Assembly: GCA_021613375.1 (NCBI GenBank)
Contig: CM038703.1
Location: 56,565,254 to 56,629,253, forward strand
Length of the DNA stretch: 64,000 nucleotides
Direction: 5' to 3'
From: Megaleporinus macrocephalus
Taxonomy: Eukaryota; Chordata; Actinopteri; Characiformes; Anostomidae
Part shown: positions 32,028 through 42,811 of the stretch, piece after piece
Position numbering within the stretch: position 1 is the first letter of the stretch
Layout of the letters: each line of letters begins with the position of its first letter
The notes under the pieces: model-generated
Databases searched by the model: none
What the model was told of the DNA's origin: nothing
The model's input: only the letters and a program-made list of their open reading frames with translations
Program-made: the position numbers and the translations under genes

Positions 32028-32993
32028 ATGGATTTTTCTACTAATATTACATATTTATATTTGGAAGGTCATGTGGAGTTGGAGAAATACAGATATGTTT
32101 ATTTTATAATTGTTCTCACTGTTTATATAATGATAATTTTCTGTAATGTTGTTGTTATTTCTGTCATTTACATGAACAAATGTCTTCATGAGCCTATGTA
32201 TATATTTATTGCTGCTTTACTTTGTAATGCTCTTGTTGGAACAGTTGGCTTTTATCCTAAATTATTGATTGATTTTCTGTCTGAAACACAAGCTATTACT
32301 CATGGAGCCTGTCTGTTTCAGGCCTTTTGGATTTATACATATGCAATTGCTGAGTTTACTCTATTATCAGCTATGGCGTATGACAGATATGTGTCTATAT
32401 GTAAACCATTACAATATCCAACTCTTATAAACATCTCCACTGTTAAAATACTTTTATTTTTCTGTTGGTTTGTACCTTCCTGTGAAATTGGTATTCCAAT
32501 AATACTCACATGCCGACTTGTGCTGTGTAGATTTAGATTGAACAGAATTTACTGCAATAATTACTCAATTGTTAAATTAAGCTGTGAAGACACAACTGTT
32601 AACTATTTATATGGACTTGTTGGTTTAATTCTTGCTGTGTTTCCACCTGTGATCTTCATAATCTACTCATATGTTAGAATACTTGATGTCTGTTTAAGGA
32701 ATTCAAAAGAATTCAGAAGAAAAGCTTTACAGACCTGCTTCCCACACCTTGTTATTTTCATCAGTTTCTCTGTTATTTCCTGTTTTGATGTGATTAACAC
32801 CAGATTAGAAGGAAATATGCCACATATTGTGTCCCTGATAATGTCAGTTGAAAATCTGGTTTTTGCTCCTTTAATCAATCCTATTATTTATGGGCTGAAA
32901 CTGCAGGAGATTAGGAATAGAATTAGGAGAATGATTTGGAGAGAAAGACACACATCTTTGCAAATTGAAATTATTTCACTCTATAAGTTTTGA
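32028..32993 (+). CDS. Odorant receptor, near-intact (unit B, first OR)
   Basis: An OR of the same type as that at 1619 and its positional duplicate. All seven TM segments are open, with NIT glycosylation site, EPMYIFI, MAYDRYVSIC, paired ECL2 cysteines and NPIIYGL. About a dozen substitutions separate the two, several matching the OR at 7692 (FYPK, DFLSE, HGAC, ISTVK, PPVIF). One base is missing near 32940 (TGGAGAGAAAG for TGGAGAAGAAAG), which replaces the usual ending WRRKTHIFAN by a longer tail (WRERHTSLQIEIISLYKF), 321 residues in all. The tail is cytosolic, so the receptor might still fold; a sequencing error is as likely. MDFSTN is used as start; an ATG four codons earlier is in frame. 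Confidence 0.88.
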   Translation: MDFSTNITYLYLEGHVELEKYRYVYFIIVLTVYIMIIFCNVVVISVIYMNKCLHEPMYIFIAALLCNALVGTVGFYPKLLIDFLSETQAITHGACLFQAFWIYTYAIAEFTLLSAMAYDRYVSICKPLQYPTLINISTVKILLFFCWFVPSCEIGIPIILTCRLVLCRFRLNRIYCNNYSIVKLSCEDTTVNYLYGLVGLILAVFPPVIFIIYSYVRILDVCLRNSKEFRRKALQTCFPHLVIFISFSVISCFDVINTRLEGNMPHIVSLIMSVENLVFAPLINPIIYGLKLQEIRNRIRRMIWRERHTSLQIEIISLYKF

Positions 32994-35450
32994 TGACTTT
33001 CTGGCTTCTAAACACTATTTCTAATAGGAAATGTTTAAGAAGAGTGTTACCTAGTTTTATGTATTTTGCTGTTCACAGCATTATAGTTTGTATTGACTTT
33101 AAAAAGTATTGGATGGAAGATACTGTGCAGAAGTTCAGCAGTCAGCAATGAAAACACAGTCACACAAAATTTTAGAATCCCTGAGTTACTCAAGTATAGT
33201 TACTGTATTCCATACTTATATGGTTATTGTTTCATTGCAGATCAGATAAATCTGGATAACCATGTAAATTAAATATGTAAACATAATAGCTATAAGTCAT
33301 AATCTATAGTAAAAGTTCTTGTCTTTGAATATTGTGATTTTTAAGTGTTGTAGTCATGTTTATTTTTAAAATGATCAATGAACAAATAAAAAAATTACAC
33401 ATTTGTATCTTGTGTTACAAAAATACATTTTAAATTGAAACAGAACTGGACAGGAATCAACTCTACACTTCAGTGGTCTTTTATTGCAACACAGATCTGC
33501 CGCCAATGTTGACAGCACTACCTGGTGCTCTGGAGAGCACCCCAAATATGCTTTGCAGAACACATTGCTGCTGCCAAGGAAGCTCCTGCATTGCTGTCCC
33601 AGAGGCTGTCATGGGGCAGTCACCTTCATTGACAATAGATTTGAAGTTGAAGGAAGTTTCTTGCCTTACAACCCCGTTGTTGGTGATCCCATTTCCCAGT
33701 ATAGCACACTGGTCTTAAATTCTGTATACATATATTACTAAACAACATTTTCACAGAGAAATACTAAACAAGAAAATACTCAGTTAATTAAATTACATAT
33801 TGTTGTCTTATTCTCACAGAAACCTGTTTTTTAGACATCACACCAGATTCTGTAATCCAGATCCACTCTGTCCACTGTGGGGCCCAATGCAAACAAAGGT
33901 CACCACATATATGTTTGTGTGAATTAATACACAGACTGACAAAAACACTGTTTAGGTAATGTAGAACTGTTCATGGTAAAATGTACAGTGTGTCCTTTTA
34001 TTTAAGTGAGTTCAGCAAAGTTTTTATAATGGAGTTATGGGGGAAGGACCATGTCCAAATTCCTCCTCTCCACTATTACATTCCCTACATAAACCACTCC
34101 TCTGCCCCCACCTCCTTACGCATTTACACCCGACATATCTTTACCCTTGTTTCTGCTGCATTTACTTCTCCACGCTCTCTGCTGCCATAGACTTTGAATT
34201 CTTCCCGGACAGCCTGCACATCCTTCCAGTGCTCCTCAATATCTTGAGGCATGTTGACTCGAAATGACAAGTGGCCCATGGGGCTTCTCCCATCTTTGGG
34301 TTTAGCGCGTAGGTGTGATGGGCCTAATCTGCATATACATTCACAGAATTTAGCAGACGCTCTTATTCGAGTGACTTACATAAGTGCTTTGTGTTTAGTC
34401 AGAGTACGTATTGCTAACTAGTTCAAACAAGTTTAAGTCCAAACTACTCTGGAATTAAACACTGCAACAAAAAGTGCCAGTCAGATACAGTATAAGTGCA
34501 GTACCCAGCCTATGGAGATGAGAAAAATACACGACTACTGTTGTATGGCTGATAAGGGACGCTAGAGAAATGGTGTATTGTCGCCACTGGTGGATCTGGG
34601 ATGTACTGTGAGCAGTACTGGTTTATTGAGTCAACACGCTTTATTTATTTATTTTATTTCTCTGCACTACATAAATAGCTTGGGCCATTTAAGAGTTATC
34701 CACGGCCTAGAGCAAAAGTTATTTATTACTGCTGCAGGTTTGACGGGGAGCGGGTTTGTTTGGCGTGCGGTGTCATCGCAGGAGCTGAGTTGGGTGTCAC
34801 AACCAAATAAGAAGTGAATCGCTTCAGGAGTCATAAGCAGGTTTCCAGCCTTGCTCAGTTGTTTGGCCATCCAGTGAGCTATGAGGCACATGGTGGTTTG
34901 ATGCCACTGAGTAACTGTCTTCGCCGTCAAGGCTATGTAGTAATTGACCACAGTCAGCTCAGACTGTAGAATTCTATCAGCAATGTATTGCCACCCGCAC
35001 CCTGTTTGGTGTTAGATTATTTTTGATATACTTGACCACAAGACTGATATTTACTCTCCCAGAGAGGTAGCTTTGTTTATTGTGGTTGATTTATATAGGT
35101 GTTGTGCTGAATTTATTTATTTGTTTGCTTTGTGGTTAGTGCTACAGACAGTGCCCTTGCTCGTGTGGGACTTTGTCTACAAAATTTTTGGTTAGTAGTA
35201 ATTGTTGAATACAACATTTAGCAAGACTCATGGGAATGTTCTTTTATCTCATGCCATGTTGATTGAATAGAATATATTTTGTTAAATACTGGGATTGTGT
35301 AGTCTCTTTATACTATATGCCTGCACTGCTTTTCAAAGCGCCTCACATTTGGCGTAGCCAGCAGTATTTGTGACTCGATTAAGGCAATTTAACAGAGTGT
35401 GGTCAATTATATATGGTGGCTCAGTGTTTAGATTAGTAAGTAGAAGTGTT
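32994..35450. other. OR 3' flank and non-coding interval, unit B
   Basis: Corresponds to 2561-5060: low-copy repeat (33488-33730), LINE endonuclease relic TETC (about 33794-33905), and the LTR end with TTTGGCGTAGCCAGCAG at about 35350. No gene seen. Confidence 0.65.
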
Positions 35451-37685
35451 GGGGAAAGAAGAAAAAAAACGACAACAACAGCCTACAGGTGCTGCAAACA
35501 GACCCTTCTCCTGTGGTCCCTCAATCACCTCTAGCACCCCACAGTGGTGGAGAATGTCGGCATGATGACTGCCTGAGGGACGCCAACAAAAAAGAAAAAA
35601 GGGAGGGAGTAAGTTTGCGAGCCCATGCCAACAGAGCCTGACTGCAGCCCATTAAGCCTGGCACGCTGAATGCAGAATGCATGGAGGAACCCAGGCCAAG
35701 GGCACCAACCACCTACTCCAAGTCAAACGGGTATGGATAGGAGAAAAGGAACGCCAGTGGCCTCTCACAGTGGGCCTCATCCTCATTTTCCTCATGCCAC
35801 TCTTTGTGGGGTGGGAGTTCCCATATTCAGCCTGGGTCCCCTGCCAGGACTAGGCACAACAATGGAGCCACAACCATGGGACCGACCAGGAGAGTCGCCC
35901 TGTTTGCTTGCCCGTGGGAGGATGGCGGGCAAGCAATTGGTGAAGGTGAGAACTATGGTGCCAATAATCCTGTCTCCGGGGAGGCCTGGGAGAATGTGAT
36001 GTTTTCCTTGATGAAAAACAATCTCCTTTACCACGTGCAACATCTTCTGGAAAGTTCCCTGGAATCATTCATTCTCCCCAGGTCCTGCCTCGATGCAGTC
36101 ATACACCTGGCTCACCACCACCCACTGGGGGGGCAACCAGGCTCAAGAAAGCACTCTGCCCACATCTTGCCGCAATCTACTGGCACTACACCCACACCCG
36201 AGGTAAAAAACCTCTGCTGATGTTGCCCAGAGTGTCAGCTCACCTCTCCAAGGAAGCCATCACCAGCACCCTCTCATCCCACTCCCCATCCTTGATGCCC
36301 CTTCGAGCAGATCGGGACGACATTGCCTGGGCTACTGCTAAAAGTACGGCCGTGGCCACGAATACATCCTCGTGGTGGTGGATTACACCACATGCACCCG
36401 GAGGAGGTTCCAGTCAAAAACGCCACCTCCAAGGCGATCACCCAGGAGTTGTGCCTGCTCTGCAACCACATGGGGATCCCTAAGGACATCTTCACTGATC
36501 AGGGCACCCCCTTTGTCTCCCAGCTTTTGGGGGACCACTGCAAATGCCTACGCCTAAGCACCTCCTCACCTTGGTCTATCACTCACACACCGACTACCTG
36601 GTGGAATGCTCAACGAAACCTGAAGTGCATTCTCAAGAAGGTGGTTGCTCAAGACGGGTGGAAGGGGACCTGCTGATTCCCTACATCCTCTTCACCATTC
36701 GGGAAGTTCACCAGGCCTCAACAGGGTTTTCACCCCTTGAGTTGCTTTACTTTCACTGGCCTCTAGGACTTTTCGACTTGGTTAAAGAGATTTGGGAGCA
36801 GCAGCCCTCCACATACCACTGCATTATTGAGTGTCCTGTAAGTTCCTGGCAACGTGGCAGGGCCCCTACTCTGTGCGAGAAAAGTGGGGCCAGTAAACTA
36901 CCGCCTCAACCCAACAGGCAGGAGAAAGTCTCAGCAGGTGTACCACATCAACTGAGAAGAAAAAGGTGGATCGAGGCCCCCCGTCCAGAGTGGAGATTTT
37001 AATGGGCCAAGAACTCACACCTGCACAAGGCCATTAAACTTAGAGAGTGCTGAAACAGTTCAGGGATGTATTCTCCGCCACACCTGGATGGACTTCATGT
37101 CATCCAACACAATATTCGAACTCCCAACAGCCTACGGTCCAGCCCCATTGTCATGGTCCCCACATAGTTTGTGAAGGTTCTCCAATAACTTCAGGAAAAC
37201 TAAATGATATCTCTCAGGTTCGACTCATACCCTCTTCCCCGAGTGGATGACCAACTGAACGGCTAAGTAAGGCCTGCTTCATTTCTAATTGGACCTCACC
37301 AGGAGGCCCATCCCAAGATGGCTTTTTCCACCCCTGCAACCCACTGGCATTACCAGGTTTCTTCTGATCAGCCTGCATGGGGCCCTGGCCACATTCTAGC
37401 ATTCATGGTATGGTCCTGAGGCTCCTTCAGGCCTTTGTGGTGGCCTACATGACAATGTTGTCAACTCGGAAACGTGGTTGGAGCACATCAGACCCCCCCA
37501 AAAACATGTCAGGGTACCACAAGAAAGGCCTGCAAGCCTAGAGCCATTTGCAGCCCTTAGTTTTTTTCTGATCTCTCCTACATTGTGTTCTGAGAATGTA
37601 ATAAAAAAAGCTTCTGTGTGCTGCGAACAGACTCTTCACCTGTGGGCCCTCGCTCACTTCTAGTGCCTCAAATTGGTTACTTCTG
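35451..37685 (+). mobile_element. Degenerate Ty3/gypsy element, Gmr1-like order (unit B)
   Basis: Duplicate of 5060-7280 with the same integrase-then-RT order. Integrase: DQGTPFVSQLLGDH near 36510, YHSHTDYLVE near 36585 and VHQASTGFSPLELLYF near 36720. RT: LKQFRDVFSATPGWT near 37060. It keeps about 30 bp that copy A has lost (DLVKEIWEQQPS region, 36776-36806) and the full CTGCGAACAGACTCTTCACC near the 3' end, of which A lost 11 bp. Extra 1-bp indels break frames that are open in A. It is inactive. Confidence 0.75.
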
Positions 37686-37881
37686 CCTCACTCACATCAA
37701 TCAACATACTCTAAAACTGGATTATTGAGTGAAGACACCTAAGAGGCCTAGAGGTCACTATTGTTTGCATATTTTGGATAAAAGACTTACATATTGTAAA
37801 TAAGCTGTAAAACATCTCTGAATCTGTGGAAACACTTGTTCATGCACCTGTGAGGGAGCTGACCCAGATTTAGCAATCTAT

Positions 37882-38040
37882 TCATTAGTCAGTGAACCAC
37901 TAAGGAATATGTATCTGCTGAGAAGAGAATATAAAAATACACACACAAGTTATTTTCCTGCCACAATCCAGCTCTTCCTCTCTTACAGTATCTCTGTACT
38001 GTATCACATCTTATGCATGGAGTTAACGATGCCTGACTAA
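37882..38040 (+). promoter_or_regulatory. OR promoter block and leader uORF (gene at 38090)
   Basis: TCATTAG at 37882-37888, TATAAAAA at 37930-37937 and the Met-Pro-Asp-stop uORF at 38029-38040, as in its unit A counterpart. Confidence 0.55.
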
Positions 38041-38089
38041 ATACATAAAACACTTGTGTCAACACAACTAACCTGGATGTTATAGATTT

Positions 38090-39027
38090 ATGGATTATTC
38101 TACTAATGTTCATATTTATATTTGGAAGGTCATCTGGAGTTGGAGAAATTTAGATATGTTATTTTGTAATTACTCTCTTTGCTTATATACTGATTATTTT
38201 CTGTAATGTTGTTGTCATTTCTGTCATTTACAATAACAAATGTCTCCATGAGCCCATGTACATATTCGTTGCTGCTTTACTTTTCAATTCTCTCTTTGAA
38301 ACAGCCGCCTTTTATCCTAAAGTACTGATTGATTTTCTGTCTGAAACACCAGCTATCTCTCATGGAGCCTGTCTATTTCAGGCCTTTTGGATTTATGCAT
38401 ATGGAATGTCAGAGTTCACTATATTATCAGCTATGGCGTATGACAGATATGTGTCTATATGTAAACCATTACAATATCCAACTCTTATAAAAATCTCCAC
38501 TGTTAGAAAGATTTTATTTTTCTGTTGGGTTGTACCTTCCTGTGAAATTGGTATAGCAATAATTCTAACCTGCAAACTTCAGCTGTGTAGATTTAAATTA
38601 AACAAAATTTACTGCAATAATTACTCAATTGTTAAATTAGCCTGTGGAGACACAACTGTTAACTATTTTTATGGATTGTTTGCTTTAATTATTGCTGTAT
38701 TACCACCTGTGATCTTCATAATCTACTCGTTGTGTAGAATACTTTACGTCTGTTTAAGGAATTCTAAAGAATTCAGAAGAAAAGCTCGTACAGACCTGGC
38801 TTCCCACACCTTGTTATTTTCATCAGTTACTCTATCCTTTGCTGTTTTGATGTGATTAACAGCAGATTAGAAGGAAATATGCCTCATTTGTGTCCATATA
38901 TATGTCAATTCAAAATCTGGTTTTTGCTCCTTTAATCAATCCTATTATGTATGGACTGAAACTGCAGAGATACGGATAGAATTAGAAGAATGATTTGAGA
39001 AGAAAGACACATATCTTTGCAAACTGA
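38090..39027 (+). pseudogene. Odorant receptor with scattered indels (unit B, second OR)
   Basis: Duplicate of the OR at 7692. Two 1-bp deletions near the start (AATGTT-CAT at 38109, GATATG-TTA at 38159) break the N-terminus. The frame then runs from MYIFVAALL (38256) through MAYDRYVSIC to about 38780, where AAGCTCGTACAGACCTGGCT has two extra bases. Further indels occur after 38880. The TM6 position that is broken in the unit A copy (TCTATCCTTTGC) is intact here. The lesions of the two copies are therefore private to each, and their common ancestor was a functional receptor. Many of the breaks look like consensus errors. Confidence 0.82.
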
Positions 39028-39627
39028 AATTATTTCTTTTTGTGTATGTTATGTCGACTTTCTGGCTTCCAAACACTATTTCTAATAAAAATGTTTAAGA
39101 TGAGTGTTACCTATGTTGTATGTATTTGTTTGGTCACTGCATAATAGCTTGTTTTGTCTTAAATAAGTGTAGAAGTCCAGTAGCTCAGCAATGAAAACAC
39201 ACCACCACAGTGCAGTTATTGTATTCTGTGTTTATGTGTTTATGTGGTTACAATTTGAGAGTGGATCAGATAAAATATGCAATCAGATAAAATATACATC
39301 TGGACATCCATGTACATGAAAAATGTAAACATAAGATGATGGCCTAATTTGTTTATAAATTATGGTAAGAATTCTACCTTTCAGTCTCTTTTTTACATGC
39401 TGTAGTCATGTTTATTTTCAAATGATCAATAAACAAACACAAAAACACAAACATTTTTATTTTGTGTCACAAAATTTAATCTCAATCAAACAAACACAGA
39501 ACTTGGCGGAATATGCTCTACACTTCAGACTCCTTTTATTGTAATAATCAATGTTAAATCAATAATACCCTGTAGTAGCAAACCACATTCACAATTACAA
39601 AGTGTTTCCAATTGATGTGGTATAACA
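39028..39627. other. OR 3' flank, unit B
   Basis: Matches 8633-9222, with a TTTATGTG duplication at about 39232. No gene seen. Confidence 0.6.
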
Positions 39628-39970
39628 CCGTGCAGGACCCCTTTCCCACTAGGAGTATATAAAACACAGGCAACAAACAATTATTGCCTTCTACCTCAAT
39701 ATCGAAAAATGACAAGAACCAAATCAACCCTCTCTGGTGTTATTGATGTTAAATAGTAAATGTGATTTGTACAAGGAATAAACTCCAACCCTTAACACAA
39801 ACAATACAAACAGCCATCAAACCATAACATAGGCAATACACACAAAATTAGAAATAGGCTTAAAAGAGTCCATGTAGGCCTGGGGCCTAACTCAAATATC
39901 CTATAAATATGGAAAAGAGAAGGCTAACCAATCTTTCCAAGGGTTCTGGAACCTGAAGGACTTCTTCTGT
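39628..39970 (-). mobile_element. Solo-LTR-like block, unit B
   Basis: Duplicate of 9223-9570; related to the LTR at 15888-16240. Confidence 0.45.
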
Positions 39971-40052
39971 GGTTGTTTTTTGGCATCTTGCAATCTAAGT
40001 GCATTACCGCCATCTACTGGACTGCTAAACTCAATACGTTTTTCAATGTAAT

Positions 40053-40442
40053 TGAGTTATTCATTACCCTCTTAACATGTTTCGAGTTTCTCATTGCCCT
40101 CTTAACATGTTCCGAGTTCCTCATTACCCTCTTAACATGTTCCGAGTTCCTCATTACCCTCTTAACATGTTCTGAGTTCCTCATTACCCTCTTAACATGT
40201 TCTGAGTTCTTCATTACCCTCTTAACGTGTTCTGAGTTCTTCATTACCCTCTTAACATGTTCTGAGTTCTTCATTACCCTCTTAACATGTTCTTAGTTCT
40301 TCATTACCCTCTTAACGTGTTCTGAGTTCTTCATTACCCTCTTAAAATGTTCGGAGTTCTTCATTACCCTCTTAACATGTTCTTAGTTCTTCATTACCCT
40401 CTTAACATGTTCTGAGTCCTTCATTACCCTCTTAACATGTTG
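40053..40442. repeat. 30-bp minisatellite, 13 copies (unit B)
   Basis: Same 30-mer as 9651-10280 but eight units shorter. It ends in the same SINE-tail junction. Confidence 0.93.
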
Positions 40443-42811
40443 GCTCCAGCCCCCACGTGACCCAGACTAACAGGATTATGCAGCAGATAATGGATGGATG
40501 ATGTTTTAACATGCAGGCATCCATGTAAATGAATAATGTAAACATTAGAGTGGCCTAATTAGTTTATAACGGAAGAATCTATCAATAAAAAAGATACAGT
40601 ACTGCTTCAGTTTTAAACCCATTGCACCCTCCCTTCCATTTGGATAATGTGAATTCTAGGTGTTGTAAAATTGAAAAATATTTATGAACAAATTGAAAAA
40701 TTCCCACATTTAAAATGCAATTTTAAAAGGACACTGCATGTATATAACACCCTTCAGTGACCTTTTATTGTTAGTGCGATGAAACAATAATCAATACTAA
40801 AGTACGGAATTAGAACTGTAGTGATGTGAGTTCACTGTCTATTTTTAGCACCTCAAGCAAAAATTTGAATCAGAACTTTAAGGAAGAGCCAAAGTTGACC
40901 TTGGGCAGCCAAGCACCATGATCAGCAAGCTTGAACAAAGCAATGACATGGTCCACAGTCACATGGCAAAGGTAGAAGTCAAAAATGGGTATGAGGCTGC
41001 TTACAGAAGATTCAGAAGAAGAGGAGAGATTGATAATTGGCCAAAAAATGCAAGCAGTGGCACCAATGAGCAGCAGAAGCAAAGGAAAGAATGAATGCAG
41101 GATCAGTAAAACCAACTGGAGCAGATGAGGAGGCATGACTGTAAGGAGACCTGGAAAAAAGTCCAATTTGAGGGATGATTGAGGCAGAGAGCAAGAGGAT
41201 TGGGGAGCGGGGAAGGAATGATTGAATAAGAAAACTTAAACTTAAGTTATTTCTCCATGAAGATTATTATTATTATTAAGCCCAATAATAGCAAACCAAA
41301 TTAAAAATTAAAAAGTACCGGTGCTTCTAATTGATGTGCCACACATTTAAGTGGTATGTCAAGCTTTGAAGCTGTTACAAAACTCAAATTCATCGGGTTC
41401 TTAGGATTAGTTACAGTTCTCCTCCAGCTTGTCATGTCATAGAGTAGATAAAATCTATAGTCTAGTTACACTTAGAAATTGTGGGGCTGATTGAATAATT
41501 ATCTGATGATAAAGATGTTTGAGAGTAGCTGTTTGGACGCTCAGATACTTCAGGAAGAGGCATGCAGGCCAGAGGTACCTACTCAGCAGCATAGGCCAAC
41601 AATGGAATAATCATCGCCCATCACAGTGCTACTGGTGCCAAATAGACATTGCACGTTGCATAAAACATGATTGTAGCTCTGGCAGGAAACAAAAACATTC
41701 AAAGACATGTACCCTATTCAAGACTGACTTCACCACCTCACCTTCCTTAACTATTTCATTCAAAAAGAACAAAAACAGCAGTAAATTCCTAAACTGCCAA
41801 ACTCTTGAACAAAGCTACAACAAAGCTGAATCCTATCATACATACTACCCTTACAATGCAAAATTGAAGTATATTTTCTGGGTATACTTTATGTAGTAAG
41901 TATATTAATGTCAGTGTATCAGCAGAAACTTGTAATTGTACTATTTAAATACTTTTGGGGAATAAATTGGCCACTTTTTTAATTTATAAATGTAAACTTT
42001 GTGTTAGGAGTAGTAAGCTTTGACTTTACAACTAGTTTACATATTTTGTTCTACAACTACATTAAAGTGAATTTATAAGGATATACTGTTAGTTTACTAG
42101 TTTAACATAATACTTGGACCGACACCCTCCCTAATTAATAGGGTCCTGACTTTAACAGACAGACCCTAGTAAGAATTGGCAAACGTGCATCCAGCACAAG
42201 AACTGTAAGCTCAGGGACCCCCATAGCTGTGTGTTGAGCCCCATTTAGTACACAATTCTCAGAACTATTTGCCTTCCAGAACATCAGTAGCACAAAGTTT
42301 GCTACTAATTATTACAGTCATAAAACTAATATCTTTCAGGGATGAAACAGCATACAGGAAAGTAGCACAATCTTTTGCTAACTGCAGACCAAGAAAATAA
42401 CTATTGGCTCAACTACACATACAAAACATTGACTTTATATCACTGCTATTTGCTTACTGTTTGCACAAAACTCCATAAAACTGGTGTTGCATGGTTAACC
42501 CTTTAACTCCTTCAACTCTATGCAGAAATTATAATGATAATTATCATGTTTGGTCATTTATGTGTACCTCATTATTATTTTATGCTGATAAAAGATTTGT
42601 GAAATGTGACTTTTATTGTGTTTACAACCTATTTTACCATGCATATGATATTTAGACCCCTACAAATAGATTCCCTTCTTAATTGACTCTGAGGGATGAA
42701 CACTATCCTTGATGGACTCTTACCTTTGATGATATCCAGCAGTTAGACTCAATCCTTGGAATTTGATAGATGGACTCCCTCCCTCATGGACTCCCACAGG
42801 TAGACTCCCAC
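40443..42811. other. OR-unit right half, unit B
   Basis: Corresponds to 10281-12659: SINE tail fragment, AT-rich non-coding DNA, Rex1-like RT relic (42140-42440, still containing the 125 bp missing at 24631) and the start of the GATGGACTCC repeat. No gene seen. Confidence 0.7.
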
